DNA from: Phycisphaerae bacterium
GTDB taxonomy: Bacteria > Planctomycetota > Phycisphaerae > Sedimentisphaerales > SM23-30
Assembly (NCBI GenBank): GCA_016342495.1
Contig: JAEIOG010000005.1
Location: 1-64,000, forward strand
DNA: 64,000 bases
Direction: 5' to 3'
Shown: positions 36,639 to 45,650 of the stretch, piece by piece
How the letters are laid out: each line of letters starts with the position of its first letter
Numbering within the stretch: the stretch's first letter is position 1
The notes under the pieces: generated by a model
The model's input: only the letters and a program-made list of their open reading frames with translations
Database searches by the model: none
What the model was told of the DNA's origin: nothing
Translations under genes and position numbers: made by a program

Positions 36639-36954
36639 AATTATCTCCAAAACTAATCTATTTAGTTGACCTTCTATTAATTTAACTGATTTATGATAAT
36701 TGAGCAAGTAAGAATTTATGGTTTTGAACAGTATTTTATATTGACCTTTCAGACCGATGAACTGGCTGTTGTCGTATACACAAGGGATAGATCTTAGAAC
36801 CTAAGGGGTTTTGTTGTGATTGTCAATGTTGATGATAAGGTAATTAACCCTGGCGTAAACGACGATAATTCACAGATTGTTAGACCAGTTTAACAATGCT
36901 CTGCTTCGTAGAATATTGCCACCTTAATAGGTTTTTGAGCTGTTATCTATTTTT

Positions 36955-36968
36955 TGATGTGGTATAAT
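36955..36968 (+). promoter_or_regulatory. TATAAT box directly before exbD
   Basis: GGTATAATAGGGCCATG places a perfect -10 hexamer only 6 bases before the probable start codon, which would make the transcript leaderless. There is no well-spaced -35 hexamer: TTGAGC is 22 bases away. Confidence 0.35.
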
Positions 36969-36974
36969 AGGGCC

Positions 36975-37442
36975 ATGAAGTTGTATCTTAAGAATAAGAA
37001 GTACCATAGCGACCCGCAGTTTAATATGACGCCTATGATCGACGTTGTGTTTTTACTGATCGTGTTTTTTATGCTGGTATGTCAATTCATTTCCCAGGAA
37101 AATTATCGTCTCGTTGTCCCTGATGATTGTCAAACCGTCATAAAGCCCGAAGATCCTGACCCCCAGGCGATTATTGTGAATGTCTATCTTGAAGATGTCC
37201 AGATTGTCTATGCCGTTGGCGGTAAGGAAATTCGCCATACCGATGATACTGAGCAACTAACCGAGATACTTACCGAAGCCATCCGGGAAAAGAATACAAC
37301 AAAAACCCAACCCCGGATACTGCTACGGGCTCATCGTAATCTGGAAAGTAAAAATGTTTATCCGGTAATGCAGGCGGCATCAAATGCCAATATTGGCTTG
37401 ATAAAATTAGCAGCCTTTGACCAGATTCAGGCTGCCAGATAA
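36975..37442 (+). CDS. exbD: ExbD/TolR-family biopolymer transport protein
   Basis: A 155-residue inner-membrane protein with a short cytoplasmic N-terminus, one transmembrane helix carrying the essential Asp (MTPMIDVVFLLIVFFML) and a periplasmic domain. It pairs with ExbB/TolQ to use proton motive force for outer-membrane transport or integrity. The MKLYLKNKK start was chosen as the typical ExbD beginning; the track start is 21 bases longer. No exbB is adjacent, though an ExbB-like gene lies at 45.7 kb. It is followed after 47 bases by a PHP-domain gene. Confidence 0.87.
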   Translation: MKLYLKNKKYHSDPQFNMTPMIDVVFLLIVFFMLVCQFISQENYRLVVPDDCQTVIKPEDPDPQAIIVNVYLEDVQIVYAVGGKEIRHTDDTEQLTEILTEAIREKNTTKTQPRILLRAHRNLESKNVYPVMQAASNANIGLIKLAAFDQIQAAR

Positions 37443-37489
37443 AATCATACCCTTTGGGTATAAATCTAAAAAACAGAAAGGCTATTGTC

Positions 37490-38560
37490 ATGTTAAAAAG
37501 ATTATTTGCGATTGTGCTTCTATTAGGTTCGGTTTGTTATGGTCTGGATCGGCAGAAAATTAACTTTCCTGATATCGAAGGTTATAAAACCCTTAAATGT
37601 GATTTCCACATGCACACTGTTATTTCCGATGGTCAGGTTTCACCTCAGGTCCGAGTTAATGAAGCGTGGCTGGAAGGTCTCGATGCCATCTCTATTACCG
37701 ATCATATTGAATATCAGCCTAATAAAGTTTATGTTTCCACTGAGCTGAACCGGGTTTATGATATGGCTAAAAAGGCAGTGGGCAAAAAAGACCTCATTCT
37801 AATTGAAGGGGCAGAAATGACCCATAATAAACCCAAACCCTGGCATTTCAATTGTCTGTTTATTAATGACCCGGAAAAATTTCGTGATAAAAACATTTTA
37901 GAGCAGGCTCAGGAATGTAAAAAACAGGGCGGGCTTCTCATCTGGAATCATCCCAGCTGGAAAGGCCCGGAAAATGGCCAATGGGATAAACCTATCCAGC
38001 AATTATATGAACTGGGTTTACTTCATGCAATAGAAGCAGCCAATGGCAGGCATATTCAGCCCGATGGCGTAGAATGGGCCCATACCAAAGGTTTGGCATG
38101 GATGGGCTGCAGCGATATTCACAGCCCTTCGGGATGGATTTATCCCCAGGTCCCCGGTCATCGCACCATTTCATTAATTCTAGCCAAAGAAAAAACCGCT
38201 GAATCTATTAAAGAAGCTATGCTTGCCAGACGCACGATTGCCTGGGCCAATGATATGTTGCTGGGCCCGGAAAAACATCTGCGAGAAATGTTTAATGCCG
38301 CAGTTAAAGTTGGCAAAGCAAAATCAACCGACAAAGGCCTGACTTTCGAACTGACTAATAATTGCGATGTCCCTCTGAAACTCAAACATGGCGACAATAT
38401 CATCGATGTCCCTGCCAATGGCAAAGTAACGGTCAAAACCGATAAGAAAGCTACCGCAGGAAAAATCGAACTGCAATACAAGCTAACCAACTTTATTTAC
38501 GCTCCAGAGAAATCATTAGATGTCAAAGTGGTTGTGGAGCTGGACAAGGCTAAAGCATGA
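37490..38560 (+). CDS. Secreted PHP-domain phosphoesterase
   Basis: A 356-residue exported protein (MLKRLFAIVLLLGSVCYG) with a PHP metal-dependent phosphoesterase fold at about residues 30-270. Visible metal ligands are CDFHMHTVISDG, ITDHIEY, EGAEMTH, WNHPSW and CSDIHSP. PHP proteins hydrolyse phosphoesters with two or three metal ions; an exported form with a beta-rich C-terminal domain (270-356) is common in Planctomycetota, substrate unknown. AAAGG lies 8 bases before the ATG at 37490. A 20-base hairpin (38575-38594) follows the stop. Confidence 0.85.
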   Translation: MLKRLFAIVLLLGSVCYGLDRQKINFPDIEGYKTLKCDFHMHTVISDGQVSPQVRVNEAWLEGLDAISITDHIEYQPNKVYVSTELNRVYDMAKKAVGKKDLILIEGAEMTHNKPKPWHFNCLFINDPEKFRDKNILEQAQECKKQGGLLIWNHPSWKGPENGQWDKPIQQLYELGLLHAIEAANGRHIQPDGVEWAHTKGLAWMGCSDIHSPSGWIYPQVPGHRTISLILAKEKTAESIKEAMLARRTIAWANDMLLGPEKHLREMFNAAVKVGKAKSTDKGLTFELTNNCDVPLKLKHGDNIIDVPANGKVTVKTDKKATAGKIELQYKLTNFIYAPEKSLDVKVVVELDKAKA

Positions 38561-38574
38561 GATTAAATTGTGTC

Positions 38575-38594
38575 ATTACCGCATAGGCGGTAAT
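38575..38594 (+). terminator. Stem-loop after the PHP gene
   Basis: ATTACCGC and GCGGTAAT form an 8-bp stem with loop ATAG, 14 bases past the stop. There is no T-run, so termination is uncertain. Confidence 0.4.
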
Positions 38595-38703
38595 CCATGT
38601 TTTCAGCCGGGTAGGTTGAGTGAAACCTAAAGTGAGCTACGGCCAACACTGAGTAATAAACTAAGAAAAGTCTTCAATAAGAAGATTATATATGGAGTCA
38701 AAA

Positions 38704-38982
38704 ATGAGTAGAAGCCATAGGAAGCCTATTTTGACAATTACCAATAAAATCGATAAAGACAAAGCCCATAAGGCCGTTCGTAATACAATCAAGTCTCGTT
38801 TATCCCAAATCCAAAATGCCGATGACCTGGTTGAAATTGATCAGTTAATATTTAATGATGATATTCGGGCCATGCAAAAAGAAGAATGGGGGACAAAGTT
38901 AGGATGGCAATGGATTAATATAAAGGATGGCAACGAAGATGAAGGCAATATAGAATGTGCCAAAAAACATAGCCGGAAATAA
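38704..38982 (+). CDS. Small hypothetical protein
   Basis: A 92-residue basic, helical, cytoplasmic protein (MSRSHRKPILTITNKIDKDK). Start chosen at 38704, where GGAG lies 6 bases upstream. There is no signal peptide or membrane segment. I do not recognise it. It sits among other small unknown genes. Confidence 0.55.
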   Translation: MSRSHRKPILTITNKIDKDKAHKAVRNTIKSRLSQIQNADDLVEIDQLIFNDDIRAMQKEEWGTKLGWQWINIKDGNEDEGNIECAKKHSRK

Positions 38983-39051
38983 CTCATCCTACCGGGCTGC
39001 CTATCCCTAGTTTCAAATTTGGTATAGTATAATTTTTAATGAAAGGGAAAT

Positions 39052-39486
39052 ATGAAGATTACTTTAATTTTCTTTATGCTACTTTGTTTCTGTGGTTGCC
39101 ATCAATACAGGGTTACAAGGATACAAATCAAGCCAGATTCAGTTAAAGCAGAAGGAGCACGAATTGTTTCAGATAATATTGCGTGCGTGCAAAAAGTAAT
39201 AAGAAGTGCTGCTTATGGATTGGGCTGGCGTAAGCATGTTATAGAGGAATGCTATCGTGAAACGATAATTGATTATTATATTTTTGATGAAATTCATTTG
39301 TCACTATATGGCAAATTGGGTGACAACAATGAATATATTGAAATCATAATTGTAGAAAGTCCATATTGTTCTTATAGTGACGTGTTTGAGAAAACTTTTA
39401 ATGATGTGCTTAGAAATCTAAATCCGGAATTTTCTCCAAAAAGAATTGATGTGATTGCGAAACATAAAATTCGCTGGCCTTTGTGA
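39052..39486 (+). CDS. Small hypothetical lipoprotein
   Basis: A 144-residue protein with a lipoprotein signal (MKITLIFFMLLCFCGC). The mature part is mixed alpha/beta (VTRIQIKPDSVKAEGARIV) with several Cys residues. AAAGGGAAAT precedes the ATG and TATAGTATAAT lies just upstream as a possible -10 region. Function unknown. Confidence 0.65.
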   Translation: MKITLIFFMLLCFCGCHQYRVTRIQIKPDSVKAEGARIVSDNIACVQKVIRSAAYGLGWRKHVIEECYRETIIDYYIFDEIHLSLYGKLGDNNEYIEIIIVESPYCSYSDVFEKTFNDVLRNLNPEFSPKRIDVIAKHKIRWPL

Positions 39487-39619
39487 TTGATAAATTAGCC
39501 GGGCGGGTGGCAGCCAACGCATTCTTAGCCCAAAAACAGTCCTTCATGCCTATCTCAAACATTAACCATTATAATCAAAGAATTTACGCATATTTCAGTT
39601 AGAAACGGGACGTACAGAT

Positions 39620-39940
39620 TTATTCACACCAAAATTTTAATATTAAACGCACGGCTGAGAAAAAAGAGGGCATAATCAATATACACATTGACACTTGGTA
39701 AAAAATATTTTTCTTTTTTATCTTTATCAATTCTGTTTCACCAAAATCTTCCTCACCAAAAATAAATTTTAACGATCGGAAACTATTAAAACAACCAGGT
39801 CCAAAAAACGGCCCACTGGTAATATAGACCCAGAGTTCTTTATGGTTTTCATAAAGATAAGTACGAAGTTTAATTGCATAATAAAAACTCATGATTACAG
39901 AAAAAATAAATGAAGCTACAAAAAAAATCATAATTATCAT
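39620..39940 (-). CDS. Small hypothetical membrane protein
   Basis: A 106-residue protein with an N-terminal transmembrane helix (MIIMIFFVASFIFSVIMSFYYAI) and a second near the end (QVSMCILIMPSFFSAVRLIL). GGAG lies 6 bases before the ATG at 39940; the track start at 39979 lacks a ribosome site. Unrecognised. Confidence 0.5.
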   Translation of the reverse strand: MIIMIFFVASFIFSVIMSFYYAIKLRTYLYENHKELWVYITSGPFFGPGCFNSFRSLKFIFGEEDFGETELIKIKKKNIFYQVSMCILIMPSFFSAVRLILKFWCE

Positions 39941-40143
39941 AAAGCTCTCCATGTAAATTACAAAAATCAATTTGAACAATATTATTACTGATCCAAACGC
40001 ATAAACACCTATTTAATCCCAAAAACACTGTTCCATGTTCTCTAACCCCTCCCCGTTCCAAACTATTCGAAACTGAAATCTCTGCCATTTTTATTGATAG
40101 ATATTAAAATTCAGCTGGAGGGGTTTATATCAAGTGCACACAA

Positions 40144-40851
40144 CTAATTATCTTCTTTAAATAAAAGTACCCCATCCAAAATCTTTACCTCATAAAAATC
40201 AAAATATTGTATTAAATAATCAAAATCAGTTATATCTTCCGAATCAGCGATTATCATTCCCCAATGGCTCATTCCCCCTCCCCAAACGAAATGCACATAA
40301 CGGTTATTATTGTTTATCCAGATATATTTATATCGCGGCATAGTCATCCCTTCAGCTTCAAAAGGAAAAGCTTGCTTTGAAATATCAGTCATAAACCAAT
40401 TAGAATCACCAACACTATTACCAAATTTTAATTGTTCCCAATCAGATTGCACAAGCCATTTTCGAATATCGCCAAGGGGAACATTATTATCAAGCCTATC
40501 GCTTAATCCGCCAAGTAGCGAGGCTGAAGGGTTATAATAAATATTTGAAAAACTTAAATCTGCAAGCCACCCAATACTAAATGAGATTATCATCACGTAT
40601 ACGAAAGCAAATCTTTTACAACTAATATTCTTTACAATTAACCAAATAGCACAAATCACTAGCCCCAGCAACAATACAACACAGAACATACCCAGAAAAC
40701 TGCCTTTGACTAACCATTTTGCTTCACCATAATACCCCGCCTTATACTCTAGATTTGAGACTATAACTCGAAATCCAACACTTATTATTGCCCAGAACAA
40801 AAATGGCAATAAAATTGCAAGACAATATTTTCTGGAAAAAAACAATCGCAT
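40144..40851 (-). CDS. Hypothetical membrane protein
   Basis: A 235-residue protein with three N-terminal hydrophobic helices (CLAILLPFLFWAIISVGF, FLGMFCVVLLLGLVICAIWLIV, FAFVYVMIISFSIGWLA) and a soluble C-terminal half rich in Trp and aromatic residues. The base composition is AT-rich like its small neighbours. The ribosome site is weak. Function unknown. Confidence 0.6.
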   Translation of the reverse strand: MRLFFSRKYCLAILLPFLFWAIISVGFRVIVSNLEYKAGYYGEAKWLVKGSFLGMFCVVLLLGLVICAIWLIVKNISCKRFAFVYVMIISFSIGWLADLSFSNIYYNPSASLLGGLSDRLDNNVPLGDIRKWLVQSDWEQLKFGNSVGDSNWFMTDISKQAFPFEAEGMTMPRYKYIWINNNNRYVHFVWGGGMSHWGMIIADSEDITDFDYLIQYFDFYEVKILDGVLLFKEDN

Positions 40852-41209
40852 TCTTCAAAGTATCCCCAAGTTAGCATCTACAAACATACGAGCAAAAGAC
40901 AACGGACCAAATTCAATCTCTTTCTTCCTTGCAATAGCAATATTTTTTCCCATAGCACTTTGATTAATTCAGGCATGTTTGCAGGTAAATCTATAACAAC
41001 CACCGTTGCCAAACGAATAAAAAGAACTGTTTGACCAAAAATCCTCAGGCAGAGCCCCAATCAAACAGATATAGTTTACCATTTCGCTTGATTATCCATT
41101 CCATACCCCTGCGTTTTGAATCGGTTGTCCGACTCTGACTAAACTAAACCAGAGAAATAATACCCCGGCAGAATATGCCGTAAGTCCTTGTAAAATAAAG
41201 CTTTAAAGC

Positions 41210-41237
41210 AAAAAAGCCACAGAGGGTAATCTGTGGC
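41210..41237 (-). terminator. Terminator of tRNA-Asn
   Basis: GCCACAGA GGGTAA TCTGTGGC forms an 8-bp stem. On the minus strand it is followed by TTTTTTGC, a classic intrinsic terminator about 50 bases past the tRNA. The rest of 40852-41209 has no recognised gene. Confidence 0.85.
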
Positions 41238-41285
41238 TTTTGGTGTTAGCAGTTGGGTTGCCATGATTAGCAACCCAAAAAAAAA

Positions 41286-41358
41286 CTCCTCGAGCTGGAC
41301 TCGAACCAGCAACCTAGCGGTTAACAGCCGCTCGCTCTACCAATTGAGCTATCGAGGA
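41286..41358 (-). tRNA. tRNA-Asn (GTT)
   Basis: A 73-base cloverleaf on the minus strand: acceptor TCCTCGA/TCGAGGA, D arm GCTC...GAGC, anticodon stem AGCGG/CCGCT with loop CTGTTAA (anticodon GTT), T arm GCTGG TTCGAGT CCAGC and discriminator G. CCA is not encoded. Confidence 0.96.
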
Positions 41359-41392
41359 AGATAGCATACGCAATGGTACGCTTGAGCCACAA

Positions 41393-41420
41393 ATTATATC
41401 ATGGAATTGCGAGGTGTCAA
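41393..41420 (-). promoter_or_regulatory. Consensus sigma-70 promoter of tRNA-Asn
   Basis: On the minus strand TTGACA and TATAAT, both perfect hexamers, are separated by 16 bases. They lie about 35 bases upstream of the tRNA. This shows that the organism's main promoter is of the ordinary sigma-70 type. Confidence 0.85.
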
Positions 41421-41488
41421 GCAAAACTGCAATTTTTTTATTTTTATTGTAAATAGTTTATTAGCAACCACTTAAGTAAATAAAAAGC

Positions 41489-42562
41489 CTAGATATTACC
41501 AAATTTATAGCCAGTATCTGACAAAGCCATTACATTTTCCGTCGGGACATCGTTTTGCAGCACATGGCAAGGGGACAAAATAAACCCGCCACCCGGTGCT
41601 AAAATATCCATCCTTCGTTTTGTTTCAGTTGCCACATCTTCAGGTGAGCCATTGGGCAACAAATACTGAGTACAAATCGAACCATGCAAACATACCCGAT
41701 CACCAAAACGTTCTTTGAGTTTTTCAGGCTCCATATCCGTAGCTGCCGCCTGTAAAGGATCAAGTATATCAATTCCAATATCAATTAAATCATCGACTAA
41801 GCTACTAATTGCTCCGCAGGAATGAAAAAAGAACTTCGTCCCATGACTATGAGCCATATCTACCAGGTTTTTAAGCCTTGGCGCAATCATTTTCTTGAAC
41901 ATCCTTGGACTAACCAGTAGCCCAATCTGCGTTCCCAGATCATCAGCACAGCGTAAAATATCAATTTTCCCCTTAGCCGCAGTCAGCATTTTATCAAAAT
42001 AAGCCAGATAGAAATCCGTATAGCCATCCATCAAATATTCTGCAATTTCTGGATTCAAAGCCAAATCCATCATAAATTGCTCCATACCTCGCAAATAAGT
42101 TGGATGCTGAAAAACACTGCAGCTACTGACCATCACAGCGAAATCCTGCCATTGATCAAGTCTTTTATCATAATCAGTAAAGTCAAACCAATCAACCTTG
42201 GGCCAGGTGAAAACCTTTTCCATATCTTCTATGGATTTAGCATCCTGCAGGATAAATTCATCATTATCGGCTTCGGTTCCGCTGGCTGTCTCAAAAACCC
42301 TTACTACCCAACCCAGATAATTTTTATAGACATTGGGCCTAATTTCCTCATTTGCCACCCTCGGGCCCACATAAACCGGGTCAACAATGCCTTTAATATC
42401 GACAATATCACTGCGCAGTTTAAGCATCAATTCTTTATGGCTTTTACATCCTAAATCCCGACATAATCTTTCCTGCACCCATTTGGTCCCATGAATTGCC
42501 ATGGGAACCCGATCTGGCTTTTCCAGATTAACAGCACACAACACGAGCTCTTTACTATTCAT
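41489..42562 (-). CDS. Uroporphyrinogen decarboxylase-family protein (MtaA/CmuA-like)
   Basis: A 357-residue TIM-barrel protein of the URO-D superfamily (NLEKPDRVPMAIHGTKW, LRCADDLGTQIGLLVSPRMFKKMI, FFHSCGAISSLVDDLIDIGIDILDPLQ). The HSCG motif and the C-terminal GGFILSPCHVLQ with Cys are more like the zinc-dependent methyltransferase branch (MtaA, CmuA, MtbA) than like HemE. Many such genes in Planctomycetota are of unknown role. AAGGAAA precedes the ATG. No corrinoid protein gene lies next to it. Confidence 0.8.
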   Translation of the reverse strand: MNSKELVLCAVNLEKPDRVPMAIHGTKWVQERLCRDLGCKSHKELMLKLRSDIVDIKGIVDPVYVGPRVANEEIRPNVYKNYLGWVVRVFETASGTEADNDEFILQDAKSIEDMEKVFTWPKVDWFDFTDYDKRLDQWQDFAVMVSSCSVFQHPTYLRGMEQFMMDLALNPEIAEYLMDGYTDFYLAYFDKMLTAAKGKIDILRCADDLGTQIGLLVSPRMFKKMIAPRLKNLVDMAHSHGTKFFFHSCGAISSLVDDLIDIGIDILDPLQAAATDMEPEKLKERFGDRVCLHGSICTQYLLPNGSPEDVATETKRRMDILAPGGGFILSPCHVLQNDVPTENVMALSDTGYKFGNI

Positions 42563-42697
42563 TTAGCTTTCCTTAAAAACACACCCGATGGGTATTCCAC
42601 ACAATTTCACCTTCGGCTCCCACACAACATGCCTATTATAACAATCTGCTATCGCTAAACAAAAAGATTATTGTCATTTTAGACAAAAAGCGGACAA

Positions 42698-44251
42698 CTA
42701 TTTTATTTTTTGGCCCCAATCCATAACCGCTTTATATTTGGGAGATTTTTTAATATTATCGTCCCAATACTGCAAGGCACCCCAGCTGCCCCATTTACTC
42801 CACTTGCTAACCGATGAGAAATAACAAAATAAACCGCCACCGGCTTTTTCCCATGCATCAAAATATTTCGTATAAATTTCGCCCATACGCTGATGGCTGT
42901 TGCAGGCATAAAACAACTCATTCATCTGCTCATTATTTTCGCCGCCAGCAATTCCCACCATATGTTGACCACCTTCATAAGCTAATAATTCCAGACCATA
43001 TTTATCAGCCACTTGCTTTGACGCGTTAATTGCTTTAATCGACTTCGGCAAAGCTTCTTTTTCGAGAAAATCTAAAATTTCATTTACTGTCCATTTGGCC
43101 ACCTGCTCCGCTGTTAAATTTTTACCATTGGCTGGAACTCCCATACCAATATAAGGAGCTATCGCAAGTGCATCAGCATCTTTATACGCATCTTCATAAG
43201 TTAGAACAACATTTTCCATCCACCAGGTATTACCCGACTGCCAGGCTAAAACTCGCACAACACGCTCTTTATTATCGAAAACCTTCCGGAAAATCTTAAA
43301 TATTTCCACCGAACGTTTGGCATAATACATGCCTCCGCCTTCCCATGGCCGCTCTTTATTTCCGAGTGCCAACTCTTTAGCCTTTTGCTGAGCGTAGTGG
43401 TTCTGGGCAAACATTGAATTCCAAACTTCATTGGAGTATTCAACATATACTTTTAGTTCAGGGGCAAGGTTTGAATTTACATATCTGGCGAAATTACGTA
43501 TATAGTCATCATTGGCCTTATGCGGCATACAGAACCATGCATCAACTTTTAATCGATTACAAAGCTCAACCATTACTTCTACTGGAATACCTTTAGCAGA
43601 ATAAGTTGCATCAAGCAGTTCGGGTCTGTCTGACCATGAAACAATATCCGAACCATTAGTTTCCATCCAGTCCATAAATCGAATGCATTTAACATCTTTC
43701 CATCTTTTAAGCAATGAAGGATGAAAAATCTGTTTTTGATAATTCTTTTCATAGCCAGGCATAATCATTTTAATGTCGTGCACCGGATCAGTTGCATCAG
43801 TTTCCATGAGCCGCAGGAAAATTGTTCCTTTTTTTGAATCAACTTTAACGACCAACTTCCCTGGTTCTCTTGATACAATAGAGCCAGAGCCACCGAATTC
43901 CAATCGCCCTTTCCCTTCGTATAAAACAGTATAGTTTCCACTGGGATAATGCCCGCCATCTATCGTACACATTAGTGTCTCTGCCCAGCAGTTGTCTTTA
44001 AGCTTTTTAACCCAGCCCTTGCTATCCAGTTCTAAGGCTGGACCTTTGCCCCATGGCTGCCCTTTTTGCTGGCTTATCCACTTGCGTGAAAGACGAAAAA
44101 CATCTACGAAAGGTAATTCAGTATTCCAATCGGCAGGCCCGGCAAGATTAATCCCTAACTCAGGAGAAATCTTTTTATTCTCATCTGCCAACACTAAACC
44201 CTGCAATACAATAATTGAAATAAAAACGGAAATATACATTATTCTTTTCAT
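42698..44251 (-). CDS. Secreted glycoside hydrolase-like TIM-barrel protein
   Basis: A 517-residue exported protein (signal MKRIMYISVFISIIVLQGLVLA). The N-terminal region (30-170) is beta-rich, followed by a barrel-like domain. VYVEYSNEVWN near residue 270 and LLAYEGGQH near 425 are placed like the acid/base and nucleophile glutamates of clan GH-A enzymes (Asn-Glu before the first). The C-terminal part holds many Trp. Homologues are often called cellulose-binding or GH-like; the substrate is not known. GGAG precedes the ATG. Confidence 0.7.
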   Translation of the reverse strand: MKRIMYISVFISIIVLQGLVLADENKKISPELGINLAGPADWNTELPFVDVFRLSRKWISQQKGQPWGKGPALELDSKGWVKKLKDNCWAETLMCTIDGGHYPSGNYTVLYEGKGRLEFGGSGSIVSREPGKLVVKVDSKKGTIFLRLMETDATDPVHDIKMIMPGYEKNYQKQIFHPSLLKRWKDVKCIRFMDWMETNGSDIVSWSDRPELLDATYSAKGIPVEVMVELCNRLKVDAWFCMPHKANDDYIRNFARYVNSNLAPELKVYVEYSNEVWNSMFAQNHYAQQKAKELALGNKERPWEGGGMYYAKRSVEIFKIFRKVFDNKERVVRVLAWQSGNTWWMENVVLTYEDAYKDADALAIAPYIGMGVPANGKNLTAEQVAKWTVNEILDFLEKEALPKSIKAINASKQVADKYGLELLAYEGGQHMVGIAGGENNEQMNELFYACNSHQRMGEIYTKYFDAWEKAGGGLFCYFSSVSKWSKWGSWGALQYWDDNIKKSPKYKAVMDWGQKIK

Positions 44252-44287
44252 TATTCAGCTCCATTTGTTTTTGAGATAACAGTTAGC

Positions 44288-45622
44288 CTAACATAAATCA
44301 TCTAATGTCATAGCACTGAGATTGCCATCAGTCCGCTGCTTGAACTTATCAATCGCCAAAGCTAACTTTTTATTAGGGTTATTTTCATTGATATGAACAT
44401 CCCAGTCATTAAGCTCTACGATTGTGCCTATACAAATACTGGTCAAAGGCTTAGCTGGCAAATATGCCTGGTCTTTTTCAGATTCAATGGCACAAAGCAC
44501 TCCATTTTCCACTAAGCGTTCCAATAATATATTCAGCGACTGATCCGGCAGACTCAATTTATCACGAATATGCGAAAACTCAACGGCCCCATTGCCATCT
44601 TGATAGCCGTTGGCCACCACAATGGCAGCTGCCAGCATATCGGTAGGTTTCAATCTTATCCGTGAAGCCATCTCTGCCTGCTGCATAGTTGATAAATTGG
44701 CGGCAGTATGAGAAACTTCCGCACCAAACAAAAATATCAGCCATGACAAATTCACCCACATTAAAAACAATGGCAGTAAACCTAATGCTCCATATAAACT
44801 TTTGCCACTAACCTGTTTGACATAAATTCCAAACCCCCATTTGGCCAACAGCCACAACGGTACCGCAATCAATGCTCCAACCATCGCTGCTCTTAGGCCG
44901 ACTCTGGTATTAGGCATCATCTTATATAACAAACCCAACAAAATAACCCCGACAATGACCGGGCCCAACCAGGAGGTAAAACCTAATAATCCAGCCCAGA
45001 AACCTGCAACAGGAAAAGATTCTCGCATATTTTTGAACATATAATTAGCCGCTGTCAGAACCAAAGGTCCCAGAGTTATCACCGACCAGTAAAATAAAAT
45101 CCTTTTGCCAATAGCCCGATTAGACCGCGCCCCATAAATCCGGTTTAAACTTCGCTCCATCGTTGTCAGCAAAGTTATCGAGGCCCATATCAATAGTAAG
45201 ATACCGGTGGTTCCCAAGGTTTCAAAAGTCAACATTCCGCTAATATTGTCTACCAGTTCACTAATAACATTAGAAACGCTTTGCACTTCCTGGCCATCAA
45301 CTCCATCGGTGGTTATATTAGCAATACCGGCAACAACCATTAAGTCATTAAGTGATCCTTTGGCACGTTCAACACCGCCATAAGATTTTAGCGTTACAAC
45401 TATTAATACTATGGTTGGAATCAAGGCAAATATCGTCCGAAACGACAAAGCCGCACTCATGGCCATAGCATTATTTTTACTCAATCTGCGGGCACAGAAT
45501 TTCCATAGCTGAATCTGAAAACGCAGGAATCTGGCCCATCGGCCCAGTTCCTCACCTGGCGTAAATAATAAACTTTCGATCCGCTGTTTTAATTTATTAA
45601 TAATTTTCATATATATACTCAT
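44288..45622 (-). CDS. YihY/BrkB-family inner membrane protein
   Basis: A 444-residue protein with about six transmembrane helices at residues 50-310 typical of the YihY family (AMSAALSFRTIFALIPTIVLIV, GILLLIWASITLLTTMERSLNRIYG, YGALGLLPLFLMWVNLSWLIFLFGAEVSH). A C-terminal soluble domain at about 320-440 resembles a winged helix (DKLSLPDQSLNILLERLVENGVL). Family members were first named RNase BN in error; the true function is unclear. ExbB lies just upstream on the same strand (28 bases), so the two may be co-transcribed. Confidence 0.85.
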   Translation of the reverse strand: MSIYMKIINKLKQRIESLLFTPGEELGRWARFLRFQIQLWKFCARRLSKNNAMAMSAALSFRTIFALIPTIVLIVVTLKSYGGVERAKGSLNDLMVVAGIANITTDGVDGQEVQSVSNVISELVDNISGMLTFETLGTTGILLLIWASITLLTTMERSLNRIYGARSNRAIGKRILFYWSVITLGPLVLTAANYMFKNMRESFPVAGFWAGLLGFTSWLGPVIVGVILLGLLYKMMPNTRVGLRAAMVGALIAVPLWLLAKWGFGIYVKQVSGKSLYGALGLLPLFLMWVNLSWLIFLFGAEVSHTAANLSTMQQAEMASRIRLKPTDMLAAAIVVANGYQDGNGAVEFSHIRDKLSLPDQSLNILLERLVENGVLCAIESEKDQAYLPAKPLTSICIGTIVELNDWDVHINENNPNKKLALAIDKFKQRTDGNLSAMTLDDLC

Positions 45623-45650
45623 AACTATTGAGTTTGTCCATTTTACCTGC

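Noticed and set aside
40878-41060. 60-aa minus-strand hydrophobic ORF upstream of the membrane protein
   Set aside because: TTG start without ribosome site; reads like chance frame in AT-rich spacer.
41489-42562. HemE uroporphyrinogen decarboxylase
   Set aside because: HSCG and C-terminal Cys motifs fit the methyltransferase branch better, and no haem biosynthesis genes are adjacent.
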